A DNA stretch of 28,289 nt. Origin: a virus. The notes below the pieces were generated by a model. The model ran no database searches and was not told the DNA's origin. It was given only the letters and a program-made list of their open reading frames with translations. Position numbers and translations under genes: made by a program. This document shows positions 13,417 to 20,283 of the stretch, in pieces. Every line of letters starts with the position of its first letter. The stretch's first letter is position 1. Where the stretch lies: the IMG/VR virus record IMGVR_UViG_3300047311_000570, positions 1-28,289 of that record; one strand, 5' to 3'.

Positions 13417-14664
13417 TTGGCAAATTCATTTCAATTTGTAGACTGGGTGACGATGGAGAGTTTGCGTATACTCGTCAACCAGTTGAAGGTAGCCGGTTAC
13501 ATGAACACCGACTACAACAAAGAGTATACGCGAGAGTTTGCGGTGGGCGAGACCGTTCGGGTCAAGCTGCCCCAACGCTTCAAGACCCGCGACGGCCTCG
13601 GCTACAACCCCCAAGCTCTAGATCGCCAGTACACCTCTGTCACCTGTAACCAGATTTTCGGCGTCGATTTCGAATGGGATTCCGTCGAAAAGGCTCTGAA
13701 AATGGAGCGTGGCGAGGAAGCAATCCGCAACGAATACATCAAGCCAGCGATGGCCGCAATTGCGAACGATATTGATTCGCGTGCAGCCTTGTTTGCTTAC
13801 CAGAACACCAACAACATCGTTGGCGTGCTGGGCACCAACCCCACCTCGATGACCACCTTCGAGCAGGCGCGGGAACGCATGGTTAATCTTGCGTGCCCTC
13901 CCGGCAAGAAGACCCTCACGGTGGTGCCTCAGGTTAATACGAGCATGGTCCCGAGTCTGGCGAGTTTCCTCAACCCGAGCCGTCAGATTAGCGACCAGTA
14001 CCTCGAAGGCTTCCTGGGCAAGCTCAGTGGCTTCGACGTGTGGGAAGATGTTAATATCTACAACCACACTGCCGGGACCGCTGGGACCGCTGGTAACGTG
14101 ACCGTGGTGGGAGCTGGCCAGTCCGGCAGCGCCATCAACATCACGGGCACCGCAGCCGAGACGTTCCTGAAGGGCGATGTCATCAGCTTCGACGGCGTGC
14201 GAATGGTTAACCCCCAGTCGCGCCGAGTTGTGGGAGCTGAAGACAAGCAGTTTGTTGTCACCGCAGACCTCACCCTGACGGGCGGCACGGATGTGCTGAA
14301 CATCGAACCCGCCATCGTTGGACCGGGGCTGTATCCGGCTGGTCAGTATCAAAACGTTGATGTGCTTCCGGGCGCTTCGGCAGTCATCACGTTGTTCCCC
14401 GGCACCTCAGCACCGCAGGGCCTCACGGGAGCGCAGAATCTGGCGCTGCATCGGGATGCTTTCGCGCTGGTGGGTGTGAAGCTGGAAGTCCCGAAGGCAG
14501 TCGAAATGTCCAGCCAGCAACGCGACCCCGAGACTGGGATTGCGGTGCGGTTCGTCAGGATGTTCGACCCGGTTCAATCGCGCATGATTAACCGCTTCGA
14601 CGTGTTGATGGGCTTTGGAGTTCTCTACGGCGATAACTGCGCCGTAAGAATGTTGAGTGCATAG
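13417..14664 (+). CDS. Major coat protein, P22 type
   Basis: A 415-aa product (P22 gp5 is 430). It builds the icosahedral shell with the HK97 fold. The N-terminus (MANSFQFVDWVTMESLRILV) and YTREFAVGETVRVKLPQRF are typical of the P22 coat family. A Gly/Thr-rich beta insert (about residues 218-330) is in the position of the telokin-like I-domain, and RMFDPVQSRMINRFDVLMGF is the conserved C-terminal strand-loop. It starts at TTG: a TGA lies two codons upstream in frame, and the next ATG is residue 13. No clear Shine-Dalgarno site is seen, surprising for the most abundant virion protein. Confidence 0.92.
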   Translation: MANSFQFVDWVTMESLRILVNQLKVAGYMNTDYNKEYTREFAVGETVRVKLPQRFKTRDGLGYNPQALDRQYTSVTCNQIFGVDFEWDSVEKALKMERGEEAIRNEYIKPAMAAIANDIDSRAALFAYQNTNNIVGVLGTNPTSMTTFEQARERMVNLACPPGKKTLTVVPQVNTSMVPSLASFLNPSRQISDQYLEGFLGKLSGFDVWEDVNIYNHTAGTAGTAGNVTVVGAGQSGSAINITGTAAETFLKGDVISFDGVRMVNPQSRRVVGAEDKQFVVTADLTLTGGTDVLNIEPAIVGPGLYPAGQYQNVDVLPGASAVITLFPGTSAPQGLTGAQNLALHRDAFALVGVKLEVPKAVEMSSQQRDPETGIAVRFVRMFDPVQSRMINRFDVLMGFGVLYGDNCAVRMLSA

Positions 14665-14670
14665 GAGATA

Positions 14671-15432
14671 ATGACTAACATGAAAACACTATACAAAGCC
14701 GTTATCTCGCTGGTTCTGGCGTTCGTTGGACTCACTCCGGCGTTCGCTACCACCTCACTCACCCAAACCACCCTCGCGGCGGGTGTTAGTCGGACAAGCG
14801 ACACGATTCATGTCGCCTCGACGACCGGCATCACCGTCAGCGGCGGGACCACTGCCACCGGCCTCTACATCGACAACGAGTATCTTGTGGTACTCGCGGT
14901 CGATACGACCAGTGGATTTGTGAAGGTCAGCAGGGGTCAGGCTGGCACGCGCTCTAACGCTCACCTGAGCGGAGCGATTGTGCTCGCCGGTCCGCCTCGC
15001 GCCTTCTACAACACCGACCCAAGCGGAGCAGCGGGTTATCCGGCTGCCTGCACCAACGCCGCCTACACCCCCTACATCAACATCATCACCGGCAATCAGT
15101 GGTTGTGCTCGACGGTGCTGAACAAGTGGGTGCCGGGATGGGGTAATCCGGGGAACTCCGGGACTCCTATCGCTGTGACCGCTGCGGTGGCTTCGGCTGC
15201 CGGGACGATCACCCCGAGCGGCCCCCTGTTTCACGTAACCGGCGCACTCGCTATCACCGGGTTCGTGATTCCGATCGGTTACAACGGTGGACCGTTCTGT
15301 ATCATCCCAGACGGTAACTTCACCACCACCACAGCGGGCAACATCGCACTCGCTTCCACGGCAGTAACTAGCAAGCAACTTTGCTATGCCTACGATGCGA
15401 ATGCGGCGAAGCCTTTCTTTCCTAGCTATTAG
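14671..15432 (+). CDS. Signal-peptide-bearing protein next to the coat gene
   Basis: A 253-aa product with AGGAG upstream of ATG 14671; ATG 14680 (MKTLYKAVISLVLAFVG) is an alternative. The N-terminus is a clear Sec signal peptide with cleavage after TPAFA. The mature part starts with a compact beta domain (IHVASTTGITV, GLYIDNEYLVVLAVD, VKVSRGQAGTRSNAHLSGA) whose RG-x-x-GT-x2-xAH-x-SGA ending recurs in phage virion proteins, followed by a Thr/Gly-rich beta region. Four cysteines could form two disulfides. By position it would be a capsid decoration or fibre, but the signal peptide implies export. Both readings are kept open. Confidence 0.72.
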   Translation: MTNMKTLYKAVISLVLAFVGLTPAFATTSLTQTTLAAGVSRTSDTIHVASTTGITVSGGTTATGLYIDNEYLVVLAVDTTSGFVKVSRGQAGTRSNAHLSGAIVLAGPPRAFYNTDPSGAAGYPAACTNAAYTPYINIITGNQWLCSTVLNKWVPGWGNPGNSGTPIAVTAAVASAAGTITPSGPLFHVTGALAITGFVIPIGYNGGPFCIIPDGNFTTTTAGNIALASTAVTSKQLCYAYDANAAKPFFPSY

Positions 15433-15448
15433 TTAGATAGTAAAGGGC

Positions 15449-15472
15449 GGGGGTGGCTGAAAGGTCACCCCC
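15449..15472 (+). other. Strong hairpin before the gp4-like gene
   Basis: GGGGGTG (15449-15455) pairs with CACCCCC (15466-15472), extended by two inner pairs, around the loop TGAAAG. It is followed by TCTCTCAATCC rather than a clean T-tract. Located in the 63-base gap after the signal-peptide gene. It may reduce read-through from the highly expressed head genes into the tail genes, or protect RNA ends. Confidence 0.55.
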
Positions 15473-15495
15473 TCTCTCAATCCCCAGGAGGCTCC

Positions 15496-16242
15496 GTGGC
15501 AACAGTCCTCGACATCATCACCGACAGCCTCAGTGAAATTGGTAGCTATGCTCAGGGTGAAGTCCCCTCCGCCGCCGACGCCCAGTTTGCACTTCGCAAG
15601 CTAAACCGGATGTTGGATGCATGGAATGCGCGAAGGTTGATGATTTATACGACTACCTTTGCTCAGTATACGCTGGTGCCGGGCTTGATTCCCCACACCA
15701 TCGGCCCGAGCGGCGCAACCTACACAGTCAGCCAGCGCCCCGTCCGCATCGAGGCCGCCAACATTATCTTGAACAACGTGGTTCCCTACGTGAAGAGTCC
15801 GCTGAACATCCGTAACGACCAATTCTGGGAAAACCAACCCGTCCCCACTATCACCACCACTCTCCCCACCGACCTCTACTACTCCCCGGCGTGGCCCAAC
15901 GGTCAACTCTACATCTGGCCAGTCCCCACGGTCGCTTACGGACTCGAACTTTGGTACTGGCAGGTTATTAGTCAGTTTGCTGCTCTCACAGACACGGTGA
16001 GCTTCCCTCCCGGCTACCAGAACGCCATCGTCTATTCGCTGGCGGTGGAGATGGCGAATGCGTTCGGCAAACAGGTGAGCGGCTCGCTCGCCACCCTCGC
16101 TAACAATGCGTTCAACTACATCTTCGGCAACAACAGCGATTCGCCGCAGATTGCCACGACCGACAGCGGAATCCCGGACTGCGGCGGCAAACAACTGCCC
16201 AGCTTCAACTGGCGCACGGGCGGCTTCTCGGGGAGTCACTAG
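15496..16242 (+). CDS. Head-completion / DNA-stabilisation protein, P22 gp4-like
   Basis: A 248-aa product from GTG 15496 with AGGAGG upstream. P22 gp4 (166 aa) joins the portal ring after packaging. The features are VLDIITDSLSEIGSYAQGE, ADAQFALRKLNRMLDAWNAR, the later YYSPAWPNGQLYIWPVPTV and the helix YQNAIVYSLAVEMANAFGKQ, which together are characteristic of gp4-type adaptors. The C-terminal extra ~40 residues are Asn/Ser-rich. It ends in a TAGTG overlap with the gp10-like gene, as expected for co-assembled hub proteins. Confidence 0.85.
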   Translation: MATVLDIITDSLSEIGSYAQGEVPSAADAQFALRKLNRMLDAWNARRLMIYTTTFAQYTLVPGLIPHTIGPSGATYTVSQRPVRIEAANIILNNVVPYVKSPLNIRNDQFWENQPVPTITTTLPTDLYYSPAWPNGQLYIWPVPTVAYGLELWYWQVISQFAALTDTVSFPPGYQNAIVYSLAVEMANAFGKQVSGSLATLANNAFNYIFGNNSDSPQIATTDSGIPDCGGKQLPSFNWRTGGFSGSH

Positions 16243-17714
16243 TGCCTAGCTTCGGATTCGTCGGACCCAGCTACGAATCACAATCGGTTAGCGCCGCTAA
16301 CCAAGCCTCTATCAATCTCTATCCCGAGCAAATCGAAGTGGGCAACGAGAATCAGAAGGTGGTGCTCTACCCGACGCCGGGATTGCTTGAGTACACCTCG
16401 GCAGGCAACCAAACTCGCGGGAGCTGGCAGATAAACGACCGGGCTTTCTTTGTGAGTGATGATGCGTTGTATGAAATCCCCGCCACCACAGGCGCTCCCA
16501 CCAATCTCGGCAACCTCGCCAACGACCAGCTCCCGGTGTCGATGATAGCCTATGGCGACCAACTGCTGATTGCGAGCGCCGGAATCGCTTATGTTCTGAC
16601 GCTCAGCACCAACGCCTTCGCGCCAGTCGCAGCCCTCGCGGGTGATGATGTCATCAAGGTGGACTTCTGTGGGGGATTTTTTATTGCTCTGATCGGCGGC
16701 ACTAACACTTTCCGCATCTCCGGCCCCATCGACGCCACCGTCTGGGACCCGCTGGACTTCGCACAGATTAGCATCTTCGCGGGCAATCTTATCTCCATGA
16801 TAGTAGACCACAACGAAATCTGGTTGTTCAGCTCGCTCGCCAGCACCGTCTACTACCTCAGCGGCAACGTTGACTTCCCTTTCGACGTGAACCCCAGCGC
16901 ACAGGTTATCGAAGGCGGAATTGCCGCCATCAACTCCATCGCCAAGCTCGACAATACAATTTTCTGGGTGGGCAAGGATACTCGCGGAAGGGGGGTGGTC
17001 TGGAGGGCCAGCGGGTATACGCCCACTCGGGTTTCCAATCACGCCATCGAAAATGCTATCTCTAAATATGGCGATATCAGCGATGCGGTTTCGTATGGCT
17101 ATCAGGACCAGGGGCACGCGTTCTACGTACTATTCTTTCCGACCGCCGAAGTACTCCCTCACGAAACAAAGACTCACACCTGGGTTTACGACGTGGCGAC
17201 CGGGATGTGGCATGAGCGGGGATTCTGGGACCAGCGCCTAGCCGAATATCAAGCCCACCACAGCTGGAATCATGTGTTCTTTGTGAACAAGCACCTGGTA
17301 GGCGACTGGCAGAGCGGCAAGATTTACGATATGAGTATTAACTATTATGACGATAACGGGGTGCTTATCAGAAGGCTCCGGCGCTCCCCTCACATCAGCA
17401 ACGAGCAACAGTGGGCTTTTCATCAACAGATGCAGGTTTTTGTGCAGCCCGGACTGGGGCCTACGCCTCCCTTGCTCGACGGCCTCGGGGTAGCTCGGGG
17501 TCCGGTGATGAACCTTCGCTGGTCTAACGATGGCGGTCAGGTGTGGAGCAGCGAGGTGCCTGCCGACTGCGGACAGGTAGGCGAGTACACGCGCAGGGTG
17601 ATGTGGAGACGGCTGGGGAGAGCGAGGGACCGAATCTACGAAATCAACATGAGCGACCCGATTCCGTGGCGGGTGGTAGATAGTTTTTTACAGGTCGAAC
17701 CGGGGATTAGCTGA
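16242..17714 (+). CDS. Tail hub / DNA-stabilisation protein, P22 gp10-like
   Basis: A 490-aa product (P22 gp10 is 472). It binds below gp4 and closes the portal channel. Typical features are the opening GFVGPSYESQSVSAANQASI with NLYPEQIE, a beta-propeller-like middle with repeated strands (FFVSDDALYEIPATTG, IFWVGKDTRGRGVVWRAS) and WVYDVATGMWHERGFWD. Start is GTG 16242 in a TAGTG junction with the gp4-like gene, giving coupled translation. Identification rests on motif order, length and neighbours. Confidence 0.85.
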   Translation: MPSFGFVGPSYESQSVSAANQASINLYPEQIEVGNENQKVVLYPTPGLLEYTSAGNQTRGSWQINDRAFFVSDDALYEIPATTGAPTNLGNLANDQLPVSMIAYGDQLLIASAGIAYVLTLSTNAFAPVAALAGDDVIKVDFCGGFFIALIGGTNTFRISGPIDATVWDPLDFAQISIFAGNLISMIVDHNEIWLFSSLASTVYYLSGNVDFPFDVNPSAQVIEGGIAAINSIAKLDNTIFWVGKDTRGRGVVWRASGYTPTRVSNHAIENAISKYGDISDAVSYGYQDQGHAFYVLFFPTAEVLPHETKTHTWVYDVATGMWHERGFWDQRLAEYQAHHSWNHVFFVNKHLVGDWQSGKIYDMSINYYDDNGVLIRRLRRSPHISNEQQWAFHQQMQVFVQPGLGPTPPLLDGLGVARGPVMNLRWSNDGGQVWSSEVPADCGQVGEYTRRVMWRRLGRARDRIYEINMSDPIPWRVVDSFLQVEPGIS

Positions 17715-17715
17715 G

Positions 17716-18462
17716 ATGCCCGTAATCACCCTACCCACTCCTCCACCGATGCGTGATAAATTCATCGGGACGGATGGCAAAAACACCGACCAGAACACCG
17801 GGATGTCGCAACCCTGGGTGAGGTGGTTGCTCTCAATCTTCACCACCCTCTCTCAACAGGTCGCCAGCATCAATGGCAGCACAATTGTAGACAGCAGCCA
17901 AGCAGACCTCGGGGCGCTGGCGGGCACTTTCACCGCCGCCAACACCGGCCAGATAGTCTACGTCACCGACTACAACCACACCCTTCGTTGGACAGGGACT
18001 GGCTTCACCTGGGGACCCGGCGAGAACGGCAGCGGTTACATCACGCCCTTCCTGAACGACCCCTCGCCCACCACCGGGTGGCAGCTCTGCGACGGCAGCG
18101 GAACCACCAAGCTCAACAGCGACGGGACCATCTCAGCGGTCACAGTCCCCAATTATGGCACCGCTGCTTATCTCAAGCTGAGCAGCGCCGCCCCCGTCGC
18201 AGGCCCCACCGCAGCCAGCGGAGCGAGCGGTTCAACGAGCGGTGGCACCCCGAGCGGCACCAACTCGAATCCCGACACCGGGGATGATGTGGGCGGAGGA
18301 ACAGTCGTGCAGGTGGGTGTGGGAGCAACGGTCGCCGCCGAACCTCACCATCACACCACCACCGCCCCCGTGTTCACCGGCAACGCTCTGGCCGGTCACA
18401 CCCACTCACCCGGAACTCTGGAGCTAGAGCGCACTCAACTGAAAGCGTGGTATCGTCGCTAG
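17716..18462 (+). CDS. Tail protein with collar domain, possible tail tip
   Basis: A 248-aa product occupying the position of the P22 tail needle gene (after gp10). The N-terminal ~60 residues (PPMRDKFIGTDGKNTDQ, WVRWLLSIFTTLSQQV) look like a virion-attachment helix. Next is a small domain LRWTGTGFTWGPGENGSGYI, then a collar-type region (TTGWQLCDGSGTTKLNSDG, VTVPNYGTAAYLKL). The C-terminal part is Gly/Ser/Thr-rich with HHH and HTH, reminiscent of His ligands that bind metal along trimeric fibre tips. It probably forms a trimeric tip or short fibre; needle function is inferred from position. Confidence 0.72.
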   Translation: MPVITLPTPPPMRDKFIGTDGKNTDQNTGMSQPWVRWLLSIFTTLSQQVASINGSTIVDSSQADLGALAGTFTAANTGQIVYVTDYNHTLRWTGTGFTWGPGENGSGYITPFLNDPSPTTGWQLCDGSGTTKLNSDGTISAVTVPNYGTAAYLKLSSAAPVAGPTAASGASGSTSGGTPSGTNSNPDTGDDVGGGTVVQVGVGATVAAEPHHHTTTAPVFTGNALAGHTHSPGTLELERTQLKAWYRR

Positions 18463-18463
18463 T

Positions 18464-19054
18464 ATGTTAAATCTAATCCAGTGCGATGATTTCATCCCGA
18501 ATGCTTATGAAATTCGAGAACAGGTTATTCAGCGTGAATTTAAGACCGAAAAAGGTCCCGATGGGGCTAATTATTCAAATGTCCAACTAGTTGAAGTACC
18601 CGAATTAATAGACCGCATCTCGCTGGTGTTGGGAGGAAAAATCATCCCCCGCTTGTCGGGATTTCGCTTAAATCTGGCGGGTGAACTTCCTCACTCATGG
18701 GTTCATTCAGACGAAATTTGTGCGGGCTGGGCGAGTGTTTTGTATCTAAATCCTCCCTCCCAATGCCAAGGGGGAACGGCTTTCTGGAAACATCGTGGAT
18801 TAAACATCGACCACTCCCCTACTCCCGAAGCTATCACCAGCAACGGATTTGATGTGGAGTGGTTTCAACAAATGCTCTCACGCGAATGGAAAGAATTAGA
18901 TTACTGGGAACAAGCAGGCTTCGTGACGATGAAGTTCAATCGTTTCATCACCTACCCAACCTCTATGTTTCATTCACGTTATCCTTTCGAGGGCTTTGGA
19001 ACCAGCCCCGCTGACGGTAGACTCGTGTGGGTGTGTTTTTATGACTATGTCTGA
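18464..19054 (+). CDS. 2OG-Fe(II) oxygenase-like protein
   Basis: A 196-aa product. A possible iron triad is His 81 and Asp 83 (SWVHSDE) with His 170 (SMFHSRYP). Arg 186 (DGRLVWVCF) is in the right place to hold 2-oxoglutarate. The core strands WASVLYLNPPSQCQGGTAFW and KFNRFITYPTSMFH fit a double-stranded beta-helix oxygenase and resemble a phage family of this type (possibly DUF6445). The substrate is unknown; hydroxylation of a virion or host protein, or a nucleotide, is possible. The base composition is visibly more AT-rich than the tail genes on either side, and the gene partly overlaps an acetyltransferase, suggesting a two-gene cargo module. Confidence 0.7.
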   Translation: MLNLIQCDDFIPNAYEIREQVIQREFKTEKGPDGANYSNVQLVEVPELIDRISLVLGGKIIPRLSGFRLNLAGELPHSWVHSDEICAGWASVLYLNPPSQCQGGTAFWKHRGLNIDHSPTPEAITSNGFDVEWFQQMLSREWKELDYWEQAGFVTMKFNRFITYPTSMFHSRYPFEGFGTSPADGRLVWVCFYDYV

Positions 19055-19493
19055 GCTAAGACTACTGATGCCCGAAGAAGTTCCGCTGGTGTTGCCGCTG
19101 GCGAGAGAGTTTTTTGCAACCGGCGAAATCCCCGGCAAGCTGAATGAGGTTCATTTTGTAAATCTCTTTCGCAAACAACTCGCTGAAGGCAACGCGTTTA
19201 TTATAGCTGCCGGAATCCCTCTTCGGGGCATGATTGCGGGTTTTGTGCATCAGGACCCTTTTGATGGTCAGCTGGTTTGCGGTGAACTCTGGTGGTTTGT
19301 TCGCAAGGAAGAACGGGGTTCGCTGGGATTGAGATTATTTAACGCATGGGAAGCTGAAGCTAAATCAAGGGGGGCAGTAAGGTTTCAGATGGCTCACCTT
19401 ACAGGTAGTAAAACAGACTCACTCGATAGGCTTTTTGAACGAAAAGGTTATATAATGAAAGAGAAAATATTTGTAAAAGAGGTTAACCGATGA
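19041..19493 (+). CDS. GNAT-family N-acetyltransferase
   Basis: About 150 aa. Start is ATG 19041 or 19047 (MSELRLLMPEEVPLVLPLAR), inside the end of the oxygenase gene; the longer frame from 18996 has no support. The layout is typical of GNAT: N-terminal helices, central strands LWWFVRKEERGSLGLRLFNA with an R-G-S-L-G type acetyl-CoA loop, helix EAEAKSRGA, strand FQMAHL, and a C-terminal ERKGYIMKEKIFVKEV strand. It transfers acetyl from acetyl-CoA to an amine; the target is unknown. GNAT genes occur near tail and injection genes in other phages. AT-richer than flanking genes; ends with an ATGA overlap into the first ejection gene. Confidence 0.78.
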   Translation: MTMSELRLLMPEEVPLVLPLAREFFATGEIPGKLNEVHFVNLFRKQLAEGNAFIIAAGIPLRGMIAGFVHQDPFDGQLVCGELWWFVRKEERGSLGLRLFNAWEAEAKSRGAVRFQMAHLTGSKTDSLDRLFERKGYIMKEKIFVKEVNR

Positions 19494-20281
19494 GTATCGG
19501 AATAGGAACTGCTCTGGCGATTGGAGCAGGAGCCAGTGTTCTTGGTTCAGGATTATCTGCTCATGCCGCCAATAAGGCTTCTGCAACCCAAGCCGATGCC
19601 GCTAACCATGCTGCTGACCTCCAGAAGCAGGCTGCTGACGAATCGCTCGCGTTTCAGAAGCAACAGTATGGTGAGAATGTAGCACGCCAACAACCTTGGC
19701 TAACCGCTGGCACTCAGGCACTCGGCAAACTCAGCAACCTCCCAACCTTCGCCGCTCCCACCGCTGCCGACGCCGCCACCGACCCCGGTTATGAGTTCCG
19801 CCTCGCGCAAGGTCAGAAGGCGCTAGAGAACTCCGCAGCGGGTCGCGGGAGATTGCTGGGCGGCGGGTCCCTCAAGGCTGCCGAAAACTACGGTCAAGAC
19901 GCTGCCTCACAGGAATACGGAAACGTCTACGCCCGCCGGATGGGGGAGTACAACAGTCAGCTGGGGCAGCTTCAATCACTAGCGGGTGTCGGTCAGTCAG
20001 CAGGTCAGAATCTCGGTACCGCCGGTCAAAACGCCGCCAACACGATGAACTCCACGCTGATGAGCAGCGCCACCAACCAGGGCATCGCCGCAGGCAACGC
20101 CGCCGCCGCCCGCGCCTCGGGCTACCAAACCAACGGAGCCATCGGGAACAATCTGGCGAACTCACTCGGGAATACGATTCAGGATTATCTGACCACTCGC
20201 AAACCTTCTGGAGCCGCCAGCCAGGATTATCTAAAAAATTACTCACAACAGAATCCTGACTGGATTCCGGGGATGGACTAA
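19490..20281 (+). CDS. DNA ejection protein, P22 gp7 position
   Basis: A 263-aa product (P22 gp7 is 229). It starts with a hydrophobic Gly/Ala helix (IGTALAIGAGASVLGSGLSA), then a Gln/Ala-rich coiled coil (ADLQKQAADESLAFQKQQYG) and the telling DPGYEFRLAQGQKALENSAA and GRLLGGGSLKAAENYGQDAA segments found in many phage DNA-transfer proteins. The remainder is Asn/Ala/Gly-rich. Such proteins are packaged in the virion and leave with the DNA to form a conduit through the envelope. First of three such genes, following the order gp7-gp20-gp16. Confidence 0.82.
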   Translation: MSIGIGTALAIGAGASVLGSGLSAHAANKASATQADAANHAADLQKQAADESLAFQKQQYGENVARQQPWLTAGTQALGKLSNLPTFAAPTAADAATDPGYEFRLAQGQKALENSAAGRGRLLGGGSLKAAENYGQDAASQEYGNVYARRMGEYNSQLGQLQSLAGVGQSAGQNLGTAGQNAANTMNSTLMSSATNQGIAAGNAAAARASGYQTNGAIGNNLANSLGNTIQDYLTTRKPSGAASQDYLKNYSQQNPDWIPGMD

Positions 20282-20283
20282 CC

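Noticed and set aside
13410-13649. 79-aa frame with an ATG just before the coat gene
   Set aside because: It begins 7 bases before the coat TTG in another frame, has no motif, and coat-family similarity supports the TTG frame.
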